A stretch of DNA of 64,000 nucleotides from Salana multivorans (GCF_003751805.1 NZ_RKHQ01000002.1:434001-498000), one strand, 5' to 3'. Positions 37,825 to 46,771 are shown, counted from the stretch's first letter. Notes: generated from the letters alone by a model not told the origin. Numbers and translations are program-made.

Positions 37825-38930
37825 CGTCGTCGGAGGAGCGCTCGGACCGCGCGGACCGCTCGGATCACCGCGGCAGGACGTCGGCGCGGATCGCTGACCG
37901 CCCGCTGCTCCTGCGCTGGGGCGCGCCGCGCTCTCCGCGGGCGATGGAGTACGTGGTCTCGTTCGTCGTCGTCGCGATGGCGACGATCCTGGTGACCCGG
38001 CTGTTCCTCATCGCGACCGGGTTCCCGCAGCTCGGCGGGGACGGGCTGCACATCGCGCACGTGCTGTGGGGCGGGGCGCTGCTCGTCGTGGCGTTCGTCC
38101 TGCTGCTGACGTTCATCGGCCCCGTCGTGCGGCCGCTGGCGTGCGTCGTGGGCGGGATCGGGTTCGGGCTGTTCATCGACGAGGTCGGCAAGTTCCTCAC
38201 CGACGACAACGACTACTTCTACGCGCCGGCGTTCGCGATCATGTACGCCTCGTGCGTCGCGCTCGTCGTGCTGGCGCAGCTGCTCGTGCAGCGTCGACGG
38301 CGGGACCCGTCGGAGGACCTCGCGGCGGCGGCCGACCTGGCCGTCGCGGGCATCGCCGGCGGGTTCAGCCGGCACCAGCGGCGCTATGCCCGCGAGCTGC
38401 TGGCCGGGGGCGGTGACGTCGTCGGGGCGGCCGAGGTCGCCGAGCTGATCGACGTCGTCCCGGCCGACGACGAGGAGGCGCCCGACCCGATCCGCGCCGT
38501 CCGGCACCGCCTGGGCGAGGCGCTGCGTCGCCTGGGGGAGCGGTACGACCTGTGGCGCGCCGTGCTGGTCGGCTCGGCGGTCGTTCTCGTCGGGTCGACG
38601 GCCGCCGCGGTGTCGGACGTCCCGGTCGCGCTGGAGAACGGGGTCGCGTTCCTCGTCGTCATCTCGCTCGGGTCGCTGGTCGCGGCCTGGGTGCTGTGGG
38701 TCGCTGGGCTGCGGGCCGGGGGCGGGGCGCGCGGTCTCGCGATGGTGCGCGCCGCGATCGCGGTCAACCTGCTGCTGACGCAGGTCTCGCTGTTCCGGTT
38801 CGACCCGTGGCAGGCGACCGCGCTCGTCGTCGCCGGCCTGCTCGTGGTGGGGCTGGCGTGGACGCAGGAGAAACGCACTCGGAGTGGGCGCGGGGGCGAG
38901 CGCGGAACATCGGGCGGCTCCGCGCGTTGA
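37821..38930 (+). CDS. Multi-pass membrane protein of unknown function
   Basis: Encodes 369 residues; I do not recognise the family. The first 40 residues are charged, then about four membrane helices (residues 45-160), a cytoplasmic-looking stretch (about 160-245) rich in Arg, Asp and Glu, and four more helices up to about 355, with a basic tail. [23 protein letters not shown] between helices 3 and 4 is the most distinctive segment (residues about 113-135). The GTG start overlaps the der stop (GTGA), so it is part of the same transcript. Confidence 0.75.
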   Translation: MTSSEERSDRADRSDHRGRTSARIADRPLLLRWGAPRSPRAMEYVVSFVVVAMATILVTRLFLIATGFPQLGGDGLHIAHVLWGGALLVVAFVLLLTFIGPVVRPLACVVGGIGFGLFIDEVGKFLTDDNDYFYAPAFAIMYASCVALVVLAQLLVQRRRRDPSEDLAAAADLAVAGIAGGFSRHQRRYARELLAGGGDVVGAAEVAELIDVVPADDEEAPDPIRAVRHRLGEALRRLGERYDLWRAVLVGSAVVLVGSTAAAVSDVPVALENGVAFLVVISLGSLVAAWVLWVAGLRAGGGARGLAMVRAAIAVNLLLTQVSLFRFDPWQATALVVAGLLVVGLAWTQEKRTRSGRGGERGTSGGSAR

Positions 38931-38937
38931 CCTGAGG

Positions 38938-39990
38938 GTGAAGCTCAGCGTTCTCGACCTCATCCCCGTCCGTTCCGGCCAGTCGACCACCGAGGCGCTG
39001 CGTGCCTCGCGAGCGTTGCTGGGGCTGGCCGACTCGCTCGGGTTCGAGCGCTACTGGGTGGCCGAGCACCACAACATGCCGGCGGTGGCCTCGAGCGTGC
39101 CGGGCGTGCTGCTGCCCTACCTCGCGGGCGGGACGACCCGCATCCGGCTGGGTTCGGGCGGCGTCATGCTGCCGAACCACACGGCCCTCGACGTCGCCGA
39201 GCAGTTCGCGCTGCTGGAGGCGATGTTCCCGGGGCGGGTCGATCTCGGGATCGGCCGGGCGCCGGGTTCGGACCCGGTGACGTCCTACCTCCTGCGGTTC
39301 GGACGGCCCGACGCTGCCGAGGAGTCGTTCGAGCAGGACGTCCTCCTGCTGCGCGAGCTGCTCGGGCTCGGCGAGACCCCGGTGGGGGAGCCGGTGCGCC
39401 TGTCGCTCGGCGGGCGGCCGTTCGACGTGCGGGCGACGCCGCGGGCGGCCTCACCGACGGGGCTGTGGCTGCTCGGCTCCTCGGGGTTCTCGGTCGAGCT
39501 CGCGGCGCGGCTCGGGCTGCCGTACGTGTTCGCGAACCACTTCGGGATGCCCGGGATCGAGGGCGCGCTGAGCCGGTACCGGGCGACGTACACGCCGTCG
39601 TCGGACTTCCCGGAGCCGATGTCGTTCCTGCCGATCAACGTCGTCGTGGCGGCGTCCGAGGCCGAGGCGCAGGAGCGCGCGCTGCCGCAGGCCGTCCAGA
39701 TGGCGCGGCTGCGGACGGGGGCACCGCTCCTGCCGCAGCTCACCATCGAGGAGGCGGCGGCGTACGAGTGGACGCCGCGCGAGGAGGCCGTGCGCGACGC
39801 GATCGTGGCCGGCTGGCTCATCGGCACGCCCGGCGACGTCGCGACGCGGCTGCGGGCGCGGCTGGGGGAGCTCGGGCTGGACGAGGCGATGATCGTGCCG
39901 GCCGCCGCGGCGTACGCGGGGGAGGAGCTGGACGCGCCCGCCGGTCGGGCCGAGACCCTGCGGCTGCTGGCCGAGGCCGTCGCGGGGTAG
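38938..39990 (+). CDS. LLM-class flavin-dependent oxidoreductase
   Basis: Encodes 350 residues of the bacterial-luciferase-like monooxygenase fold. Landmarks are the first strand KLSVLDLIPVRSG, RYWVAEHHNMP (typical of the MsnO8/LuxA-like branch), IRLGSGGVMLPNH, FPGRVDLGIGRAPGSD and GTPGDVATRLRA near the end. Such enzymes use reduced FMN or F420 on small substrates; the substrate cannot be predicted. The GTG start follows TGAGG very closely; an upstream ATG at 38884 overlaps the preceding gene. It is a stand-alone gene before the tRNA. Confidence 0.88.
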   Translation: MKLSVLDLIPVRSGQSTTEALRASRALLGLADSLGFERYWVAEHHNMPAVASSVPGVLLPYLAGGTTRIRLGSGGVMLPNHTALDVAEQFALLEAMFPGRVDLGIGRAPGSDPVTSYLLRFGRPDAAEESFEQDVLLLRELLGLGETPVGEPVRLSLGGRPFDVRATPRAASPTGLWLLGSSGFSVELAARLGLPYVFANHFGMPGIEGALSRYRATYTPSSDFPEPMSFLPINVVVAASEAEAQERALPQAVQMARLRTGAPLLPQLTIEEAAAYEWTPREEAVRDAIVAGWLIGTPGDVATRLRARLGELGLDEAMIVPAAAAYAGEELDAPAGRAETLRLLAEAVAG

Positions 39991-40046
39991 GGGTGCGGCT
40001 GGCGCGGCGCGCCGGGTCCGATGTCGAGGTCGGGCCTCGGGCCGTG

Positions 40047-40091
40047 TAGACTCTTCGAGGCCCTACGGGGCCATCGATCCTCCGGGATCGA
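40047..40091 (+). promoter_or_regulatory. Promoter -10 box and hairpin leader of tRNA-Pro
   Basis: TAGACT at 40047-40052 is a good -10 box, with no clear -35. The leader contains a 5-bp hairpin (GGCCC-TAC-GGGGCC region, 40059-40072) and a 7-bp hairpin with a 4-base loop (40074-40091) that ends directly at the tRNA 5' end. Confidence 0.5.
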
Positions 40092-40165
<74 letters not shown>

Positions 40166-40169
40166 CAGC

Positions 40170-40202
40170 AAGCCCTGGTGGGACTGGATCTCACCAGGGC
40201 TT
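40170..40202 (+). terminator. Terminator hairpin after tRNA-Pro
   Basis: Bases 40170-40180 and 40192-40202 pair over 11 bp with an 11-base loop. It lies just after the tRNA, so the tRNA is transcribed as a single unit. Confidence 0.8.
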
Positions 40203-40280
40203 CGTCGTGTCCGGATCGCTCTGACGCTCCCTCTCCGTTGACCACCAGCGCGACGCCGACGCCGGTGGAAGACTCGCCTC

Positions 40281-40910
40281 GTGAGCATCCCGGTCCCGAC
40301 CACCTCGGCGGTGGTGCTCTGGTGGATCCCCGTGGGCGCCGGCGGCCACGTCGTCCGGCGCACGAGTCGGTGGTGGGAGCTGGCGGATGCCGCGGTCGCT
40401 CGCCGTCCGCCCCGGCGCCTGTTCCACGCCGCACTCGAGGTGCACCTCGACGGTCGGCGGTTCGCCATCGAGATGGCGCCGGCGTGGGGTTGCCCGCCCG
40501 GGGCGGACCGCGGCGTCGTTAGGACCGGGCCGGTGGGGCTCCGGGTCCTCGGACGCTGGCGCCTGTTCCGCTACGAGGTGCGGTGCTGGCCGAACGGCAC
40601 GATTCCCGACCTGCGCTGGGCCGAGGGCGGCTCGACGACGCTCACCACGAACGCCAAAGTCGCGCGCGCCCTGGTCGAGCGTGTACGAGACGTCCCGGAC
40701 CTGGTCTGGGGGCGGACGGTGGACGCGACGGGCGACATGTGGAACTCCAACTCACTCGTCTCCTGGCTCATGTCCACGACGGGCCTCGACCCCACGGGGG
40801 TTCGCCCGCCCGACGGTGGGCGGGCGCCCGGGTGGCGAGCCGGAACCGCCGTCGCGGCGGCCGCGACGAGCGCGACCCGCACCGTTGCCGGCTCGGACTC
40901 GACCCGCTAG
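40281..40910 (+). CDS. Unknown conserved-looking protein
   Basis: Encodes 209 residues; no family is recognised with confidence. It has no signal peptide or membrane segment. Segments that look structured are LFHAALEVHLDGRRFAIEMAP (residues about 53-73), TTNAKVARALVERV and GDMWNSNSLVSWLMSTTGLD. The order of a His-containing strand and an Asn/Ser-rich helix recalls papain-like NlpC/YiiX folds, but no catalytic Cys is present, so this is only a thought. The C-terminal 40 residues are Ala/Thr-rich. The GTG start has no clear ribosome site. The stop lies directly before the CsoR-like operator. Confidence 0.65.
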   Translation: MSIPVPTTSAVVLWWIPVGAGGHVVRRTSRWWELADAAVARRPPRRLFHAALEVHLDGRRFAIEMAPAWGCPPGADRGVVRTGPVGLRVLGRWRLFRYEVRCWPNGTIPDLRWAEGGSTTLTTNAKVARALVERVRDVPDLVWGRTVDATGDMWNSNSLVSWLMSTTGLDPTGVRPPDGGRAPGWRAGTAVAAAATSATRTVAGSDSTR

Positions 40911-40931
40911 GTACCCCAGAGGGGTATACCC
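40911..40931 (+). promoter_or_regulatory. CsoR-like operator overlapping a promoter
   Basis: TACCCC-AGA-GGGGTA is a perfect 6-bp inverted repeat (40912-40926) and is followed by TATACCC, which overlaps it and can serve as the -10 box (TATACC, 40925-40930). G/C-rich TACCC...GGGTA sites are typical of CsoR-family copper-responsive repressors. No csoR gene lies in this window. Confidence 0.6.
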
Positions 40932-40958
40932 TCGTGGGACTGGCGAAGGGAGACTCGA

Positions 40959-41537
40959 ATGCGGGGACGCGTGACGACGGCACTGGCCGTCGCGGTGCTC
41001 GGCGGCGTGCTGGCGCTGACGGGCTGCGGCGGCGAGTCCGGGAACGGCGGCCACGGCGGCGATGACGGACACGGCGGAGGCGAGACGATGGACCACTCGA
41101 CGATGGAGCATCCGATGGACGGCGGACCGCCGCCCGAGGGCATCACGGACGCGGTCGACCCCACGTACCCGGTCGGGAGCGTCGTGACGCTGACCGCCGA
41201 CCACATGGCGGGCATGGACGGCGCGCGGGCGACCATCGTCGGCGCCTACGACACCTACACCTATGCGGTCGACTACACGCCGACCACCGGGGGAGACCCC
41301 GTCACGGACCACCGCTGGGTCGTCCAGCAGGAGATCGAGGACGCGGGCGACCAGCGCCTGCCCGACGGAACCGAGGTCGTCCTCCTCGCCGACCACATGA
41401 AGGGCATGCGGGGCGCGCACGCGACCATCGCCCACTCGACGGACGAGACCGTCTACATGGTCGACTACGAGGCCGACGGGATGACGATGACGAACCACAA
41501 GTGGGTCGTCGAGAGCGAGATCGAGCCCGCGTCCTGA
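40959..41537 (+). CDS. DUF1541 (YdhK-like) lipoprotein
   Basis: Encodes 192 residues. The signal sequence ends in the lipobox LTGC. A Gly/His/Met-rich spacer follows (GHGGDDGHGGG, MDHSTMEHPMDG), then two DUF1541 repeats (about 70-125 and 135-190), each built around VxLxADHMxGMxGAxATI and HRWVV/HKWVV. The YdhK family has no settled function. The His/Met-rich stretch and the CsoR-like operator in front suggest binding of copper or another soft metal at the cell surface (inference). AAGGGAG precedes the ATG by 6 bases. Confidence 0.88.
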   Translation: MRGRVTTALAVAVLGGVLALTGCGGESGNGGHGGDDGHGGGETMDHSTMEHPMDGGPPPEGITDAVDPTYPVGSVVTLTADHMAGMDGARATIVGAYDTYTYAVDYTPTTGGDPVTDHRWVVQQEIEDAGDQRLPDGTEVVLLADHMKGMRGAHATIAHSTDETVYMVDYEADGMTMTNHKWVVESEIEPAS

Positions 41538-41614
41538 CGGGTTGGCGCCTGCGCGCGGTCCGCGACGCGTGGGACCCGGACGGCGGCGTCGTCACGGGGC
41601 ACCCGCTCGGCTGA

Positions 41615-41645
41615 CGCCGGCCGCCACCGAACCGACCGGCCGGCG
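41615..41645 (+). terminator. Possible terminator hairpin in the 41538-41665 gap
   Basis: An 8-bp inverted repeat (41615-41622 with 41638-41645) encloses a 15-base loop. It could end the DUF1541 transcript. The rest of this 128-base gap resembles the end of a decayed coding sequence. Confidence 0.35.
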
Positions 41646-41665
41646 CCGTGTGACAGGCTGGGCGC

Positions 41666-41974
41666 ATGGGACCCCTCGGAGCATCCGACGGAGCCGCGCG
41701 CAGCGGCTCGCCCCTGGTGAACCGGCTCTGCGAGCGGCTCGGCGTCGGCTACGGCGGGTGGGAGGCCATCGCACCGCTCCTCGGCGGCGAGAAGGGCGCC
41801 CAGGTGACGTTCCACGTCGACGACGGCACGGTGCTCGACCGGGAGCCGTTCCTCCCGGGGACGGGTGTGGTCCGCGAGGCCAGGGCGTACCCCGACCGGG
41901 TCGAGGTGTGGGACGGCGCGACGCTCGTCGCCACCTACGACGACCTCTCGATCGGCGACGTCTTCGGCTCATGA
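41666..41974 (+). CDS. Small protein of unknown function
   Basis: Encodes 102 residues; the family is not recognised. It is acidic, with no signal or membrane segment. The second half, with short strands such as GAQVTFHV, DRVEVWDG and TLVATYDDL, looks like a small beta-sheet domain. The ATG has no strong ribosome site, and a CAGGCT box 6 bases upstream could make it leaderless. Its stop overlaps the start of the next gene (ATGA), so the two proteins are made together and may interact. Confidence 0.65.
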   Translation: MGPLGASDGAARSGSPLVNRLCERLGVGYGGWEAIAPLLGGEKGAQVTFHVDDGTVLDREPFLPGTGVVREARAYPDRVEVWDGATLVATYDDLSIGDVFGS

Positions 41975-43236
41975 CCGGCGGGCCGGGCGAGCCGGGCGGC
42001 GCGGCCGGGACGGACCACGTCGTCGTCCTCCTGCGCGAGCGTCCGCCGGCCGCCGTCCTCATGCGGCTGCACCGGCTGCTCCGGCTGGGTGTGACGGACG
42101 TCGTGCGACGCGTCGCCGAGGGGGCTCCGCTGCTCGACCGCGGACTGTTCCTGAACGACCGGCTCCCGCTCGCGGCGCTCCTGCGCGATGTCCTTGCCAC
42201 GGTCGAGCCGTTCGCGCACGAGCTGCACGTCCTCTCGCCCGGCGAGACGCCGAGCCCGGTGAGCCGGACCACGGCCGACGCGCTGGAGGCGATGCTCGCG
42301 ACCGACCTGGACGCCGGCGCCGCGGTCCGTCCCGTGCCCGACGCTCGCCTCGCGGCGCTCGTCGCCGACGCCACCCGCGCCGCGCTGGCCGAGCTTCCCG
42401 CCGACGTGCGGGCCGCGCCGTGCGCCGTCGCGCTGGTCACGACGGGGGAGGGGCTGCGGCCCTACCTGAGCGTCACGCTCGACGACGACGGCCGCTGGGA
42501 CGTCGGTGCCGGTCCGTACGCCGTCGTCGGCGACGCGCATCTCGCGGCCGTGGCCGACGCGTGGGACGCGCGGGGTCACCTGATGGAGCTCGACGCCGCC
42601 GCGGCCGACGCCGAGCTCACCACCCGTCTCGCGACGATGGAGCAGGCGCTCCGGCTCCTCGACGTCCAGGGCGCGTTCGGCGCCGGCGATGCCCGACGCC
42701 GCACGCTGCTGCTCGTGGCCACCATGCCGCCCGAGGCCACCGACGCGGGATTCGCGCGACGGCTCAACCCGGCGGGCCGGCTGCTCGACCGGTGGCTCGT
42801 CGAGGCGTCGGAGTGTCCGGCGCTCCGGCCCGCCGCGCCGTCGTCCCGGCCATCCGCGGGAGCGAACGCGCCCGGGACGACCGACTTTCCGGCCCCCGTC
42901 CCGGCGCTGGCCGAGCTGTGGCGCACCTGCCCCGGCGGCCTCCTGCTCGACGACGGGACGACGGTGTACGGCCCCGACGACCTCGCGGAGCGCAACGAGA
43001 CGTTCGAGGTCGCCGAGTACGCCCCCGGTTGGGTGCTCGTCGGCGACGACAGCGGGGGGAGCGGCTACCTGATGCGCCGGCCGGGTCCGCGGGACGACCC
43101 CGCCGAGGGCCGCGCGGCCGCCGAGGTCTTCCGGCTCGGCCTCGGCGCGCTGACCGAGGACGTTGCGACGGCGGGCGAGTTCGTCACGGACGACCTGGTC
43201 GGCTGGCTGGCGGCACGCCAGCAGGACGAGCGGTAG
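41971..43236 (+). CDS. Possible DUF4303-SUKH fusion protein
   Basis: Encodes 421 residues. Three parts can be seen. Residues 1-80 are a helical module (DHVVVLLRERPPAAVLMRLHRLL). Residues about 110-260 resemble DUF4303-type immunity proteins (ATRAALAELP, then MEQALRLLDVQGAFGAGDAR and LNPAGRLLDRWL). Residues about 305-421 resemble SMI1/KNR4 (SUKH) domains (LWRTCPGGLLLDDGTTVYG, YAPGWVLVGDDSGGSGYLM). Both domain types are common in immunity proteins of polymorphic toxin systems, but no toxin gene is adjacent. The domain calls rest on pattern memory and need profile searches. It is coupled to the 102-residue gene upstream. Confidence 0.6.
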   Translation: MTGGPGEPGGAAGTDHVVVLLRERPPAAVLMRLHRLLRLGVTDVVRRVAEGAPLLDRGLFLNDRLPLAALLRDVLATVEPFAHELHVLSPGETPSPVSRTTADALEAMLATDLDAGAAVRPVPDARLAALVADATRAALAELPADVRAAPCAVALVTTGEGLRPYLSVTLDDDGRWDVGAGPYAVVGDAHLAAVADAWDARGHLMELDAAAADAELTTRLATMEQALRLLDVQGAFGAGDARRRTLLLVATMPPEATDAGFARRLNPAGRLLDRWLVEASECPALRPAAPSSRPSAGANAPGTTDFPAPVPALAELWRTCPGGLLLDDGTTVYGPDDLAERNETFEVAEYAPGWVLVGDDSGGSGYLMRRPGPRDDPAEGRAAAEVFRLGLGALTEDVATAGEFVTDDLVGWLAARQQDER

Positions 43237-43301
43237 CCGGGGCCCCGGGCGCTCGAAGTCGACTGGACCCCGGCCTAGCCGAGGACTGCTCGCGCGGCGC
43301 G

Positions 43302-46300
43302 CTAGTCGCGGGGACCGGAGCGCCGCCGCCGGGCGGCGAGCAGGAGAGCGCCCGCCAGCAGCGCCGCGCCGCCGACCACCGAGAGGACGACGACGCCGGA
43401 GGCGCCGGCCGTCGGGAGCGTCGGCAGCGTGGGGGCGGTCGGCCCGGGGGACGGGGTCACGGGCGGCGGGCCGACCGTCGGCGGGGTCACCGACGGTGTC
43501 GGCTCGACGGGGGGTGTCGGCTCGACCGGCTCGACCTCGATGCTCGCCTCCGCGGCGTCGTTCGCGGACACGGGATCGGGCGTCGCCGAGGAGACGGAGG
43601 CCGTGTTCGTCACCAGCCCCGTCGCGTCGTCGTCGACCACCACCGTGACGAGAGCCGTACGGACGCCGCCGCTCGCGAGGGCGGCGTACCGGCACGTGAC
43701 GCTCTGCCCGTCGACCTCGCACGCGTCGGGAACGCCGGACGGCGTCAGCCCGGCGGGCAGGGTGTCGCTCACGACGACGTCGCTCGCCGTCGACGGACCG
43801 CGGTTGACGACGGTGAGGAAGAACGCGCCGGTCTCGCCCGGGTGACGCGTCGGCAGGAGCGAGGTCTTGACCATCCGCAGGTCGGCCGACGCCTCGATCG
43901 TCGTCGTCACCCGCCCGACGTCGTTGGTCTCGTCCGGGTCGGGCGTCGCGCTGGCCGCGACGGCCTCGTTCGTCATCGAGCCGGTGGCGTCGTCCCTGAC
44001 CGTCGCGTGGACGACGATCGACCAGGTCGCGCCCGGTGCGAGGCTCGCCCGCGCGCACTCGACGGCGTTGCCGGACACGGAGCAGGCGCCCCCGGCTGGC
44101 GCGGCGGAGTCGACGACGAGCGTCGCCGGCACCGCGTCGCTCACGGTGACGTCGGTCGCGACGGACGGTCCGTCGTTGTGGACGCGGACGACGAACGTGG
44201 CGGGCGCCCCCGCGACGAGCACGTCGGGCGCGACGGACTTGAGGGTGGCCAGGTCGGCGGAGGCCGTGACGAGCGTCGAGGCCACCGCGTCCCGGCCGAT
44301 CGACGGCCCGGGCACGGGAGATGACGCGTGCGCCTGGTTGACCAGCGTCGTCCCGTGGGGGACGGCGGGCGAGACCAGCACCGTGATCGTCAGCTCGGCG
44401 GAGTCCGACGGTGCGAGGTCCCCGACGGCGCACCGCACGAGCTGGGCGGCCCCGCCCTGGGCGAGGCACGCGGCGCCGGCCGGCCCGTCGGACACGGACG
44501 CGCTCACGAGCTGCGTCCCAACGGGCAGCCGGTCGGCCACGACGGCGGAGGTCGCGGTGGACGGCCCCGCGTTCGTGAGCGTGAGCGAGTAGGTCAGCTC
44601 CTCGCCCGCGACCACGGTCTCCGGCGCCGTCTTGACGAGGGAGAGGCCGGCGGAGGCCACCACCGGCACGGCGACCGTCGCCGTGTTGTTCGACGCGGTC
44701 GGGTCGTCCTGGCCGGTGACCGTCGCCGTGTTCGTCAGCCGGCCCGCGGGCGTGGCCGGGTCGAGGATGCCGGTCACGGTGACGGTCCACAGGTCGCCGT
44801 CGTCGAGCGAGCCGAGCGTGCAGTGCACGTCGTTCGAGGTGCCCGAGTCGCACGCGCCGTCCGACGCCGTCACGCCCGTCACGCGCACGGCGGCCGGCAC
44901 GGCGTCGGTGAGGTCGAGGTCGGTGGACGTGCCCGGCCCGTCGTTCCGGGCGGTCAGGACGAACGTGACGGGGCCGCCGGCGACGAGCTGGGGCGCGTCG
45001 ACGGTCTTGGTCAGGACGAGGTCCGCCGCGGCCTCGACGTTGAGCGTGTAGCTGGCCTCGTCGTTCGCCGCCACCGGGTCGGGGGTGGTCGCCGCGACGG
45101 CGGCCGTGTTGACGATCGCCTCGCCCGTCGCCTCCTCGCCGACGATGACCCGGTACGTGAGCGTGACCTCGGCGTCGGGCTCCAGGTCGCCGAGGTCGAA
45201 GGCGAGCACCCCGTCGGCGAGGGAGCAGGTGCCGCGGTCGGTCGTGCACGAGCCGGCGACGTAGGAGAGGTCGGCCGGCAGCTCGTCGGTGACGACGGCG
45301 TCGGTCGCGGTCGAGGGTCCGTGCGCACGCACGCGCAGCGTGTAGGTGACCTCGTCCCCGTTCGTCGCCTGCGACGTCGACGCCGTCTTCGTGATCGCGA
45401 GGTCCGCCGCCGTCGCGATCGTGCCCGTCGCGGTCGAGGAGTCGTTCGCCTCCTCCGGGTCGGGGGTCGCGCTCGTGACGGTCGCCGTGTTCGCGAGCAC
45501 TCCCGTGGCCGATGCGGCCAGCGTGGCGTCGAGGGTGACCGTCGCCGTCACGCCGACCGGGAGGTCGCCGAGGTCGCACGCGAGGTCGCCGGCCGTGACC
45601 TCGCACGTCCCGAGGTCGGGGCTGGCGACGGCGTCGGTGAGCACGGCGGGGAGCTCGTCGGTCAGCTCGACGCCCTCGGCGTCCGCCGGGCCCTCGTTCG
45701 TCACGGCGATCGTGTACCGCACGGGCTCGCCCGCCACCGGAGGATCGGTCACGAGCGTCTTCGTCACGGCGAGGTCGGCGGCCGCCGCCTCGATCGCGAC
45801 GGTGGCCGTCGCGGTGTTGCTCTCCAGGTCCGGGTCGATCGTCGTCGCCGTGGCCGAGGCGGTGTTGACGATCTCGGTCCCGGCGAAGGACGCGGCGACC
45901 GTCGCCGTCACCGTCGCGGTGAACGTCCCGCCGCTCACGAGGGAGCCGGGGGAGCAGGACACCTCGCCCGAGGCGACCGAGCACGACCCCGACGGCTCGA
46001 CGCCCACGTCCTCGAGGCCGGCGGGCAGGGGGTCGACGAGCGTCACCCCGGTGGCGGTCGACGGCCCAGCGTTGTGCAGCTCCAGCGTGTAGGTGACGCT
46101 GTCACCCGGGGCGGCCGTGGCGGGCTCGACCGTCTTGTCCAGCTCCAGGTCGGCGGCCGGCCCGGCCGGGGTCGAGGTGGCGACGTGGTTGTTGTCCCAG
46201 TTCGGGTCCTCCGTCCCGCTGGTGACGTCGGCGACGTTGGCGATCGAGATGGTGTCGAGGACGATCACGGTCAGCGTCATCGTGGCGGAGCTGCCGGACC

Positions 46301-46637
46301 GCACGGTGCCGAGGGAGCAGTTGAAGGTCCGCTCCAGGATCTCGCACGTCCCCTGGCTCGGGGTGACCGAGACGAACTCGGCGCTGTCGGTGCCGTACTC
46401 GTTGAAGTTGTCGTTGACCTCGACGCCGGTCGCGTCGTCGGGACCGTGGTTCGCGACCACGATCGTCCACGTGAGCAGCTCGCCCTGGCCGACGGGCGAC
46501 GGGGAGGCCGTCTGGCTGATCTCCAGGTCCGCGGTGGCCGCCGCGTAGGCCGGCGGGAGCACGAGCCCCAGCGAGCCGAGCAGCAGCAGGAGGCCGAGGC
46601 CGAGCGCGCTCCATGACCGATCTCGTCGTCCCGTCAT
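43302..46637 (-). CDS. Large cell-surface protein with eight DUF11 repeats and LPTAG-type end
   Basis: Encodes 1111 residues. The signal peptide (residues 1-33) ends PPAYAA. Eight repeats of about 115-130 residues follow, each beginning A(D/G)L-x3-K/Q-T/S (ADLEISQT, ADLELDKT, ADLAVTKT and so on) with internal GPSTAT and NTA segments. This is the DUF11/CARDB-like Ig-type fold found in long bacterial surface proteins. A Pro/Thr-rich stalk follows, then LPTAG, a hydrophobic helix and an RRRR tail, the layout of sortase substrates, with Ala in place of Thr at position 4. No sortase gene is adjacent. GGGAGG precedes the ATG. It is probably an adhesin or structural stalk. Confidence 0.9.
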   Translation of the reverse strand: MTGRRDRSWSALGLGLLLLLGSLGLVLPPAYAAATADLEISQTASPSPVGQGELLTWTIVVANHGPDDATGVEVNDNFNEYGTDSAEFVSVTPSQGTCEILERTFNCSLGTVRSGSSATMTLTVIVLDTISIANVADVTSGTEDPNWDNNHVATSTPAGPAADLELDKTVEPATAAPGDSVTYTLELHNAGPSTATGVTLVDPLPAGLEDVGVEPSGSCSVASGEVSCSPGSLVSGGTFTATVTATVAASFAGTEIVNTASATATTIDPDLESNTATATVAIEAAAADLAVTKTLVTDPPVAGEPVRYTIAVTNEGPADAEGVELTDELPAVLTDAVASPDLGTCEVTAGDLACDLGDLPVGVTATVTLDATLAASATGVLANTATVTSATPDPEEANDSSTATGTIATAADLAITKTASTSQATNGDEVTYTLRVRAHGPSTATDAVVTDELPADLSYVAGSCTTDRGTCSLADGVLAFDLGDLEPDAEVTLTYRVIVGEEATGEAIVNTAAVAATTPDPVAANDEASYTLNVEAAADLVLTKTVDAPQLVAGGPVTFVLTARNDGPGTSTDLDLTDAVPAAVRVTGVTASDGACDSGTSNDVHCTLGSLDDGDLWTVTVTGILDPATPAGRLTNTATVTGQDDPTASNNTATVAVPVVASAGLSLVKTAPETVVAGEELTYSLTLTNAGPSTATSAVVADRLPVGTQLVSASVSDGPAGAACLAQGGAAQLVRCAVGDLAPSDSAELTITVLVSPAVPHGTTLVNQAHASSPVPGPSIGRDAVASTLVTASADLATLKSVAPDVLVAGAPATFVVRVHNDGPSVATDVTVSDAVPATLVVDSAAPAGGACSVSGNAVECARASLAPGATWSIVVHATVRDDATGSMTNEAVAASATPDPDETNDVGRVTTTIEASADLRMVKTSLLPTRHPGETGAFFLTVVNRGPSTASDVVVSDTLPAGLTPSGVPDACEVDGQSVTCRYAALASGGVRTALVTVVVDDDATGLVTNTASVSSATPDPVSANDAAEASIEVEPVEPTPPVEPTPSVTPPTVGPPPVTPSPGPTAPTLPTLPTAGASGVVVLSVVGGAALLAGALLLAARRRRSGPRD

Positions 46638-46771
46638 CCTGGCCTCCCGAGTCAGCGGCCCGCCCCACGACCGTTGGCAGTGACGATAGCGAACCGGGTG
46701 GTCCCGGCGCTGCCCCGGACCGGCGCCGGCTCTCTGCGAGAATCGACGCCGGACGCCGACGGGAGGACGCC

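Noticed and set aside
41935-45984. 1349-codon minus-strand open frame
   Set aside because: It runs across the DUF11 gene in another frame and antisense to the 41971 gene; its translation is Arg/Gly/Asp-rich without any domain pattern.
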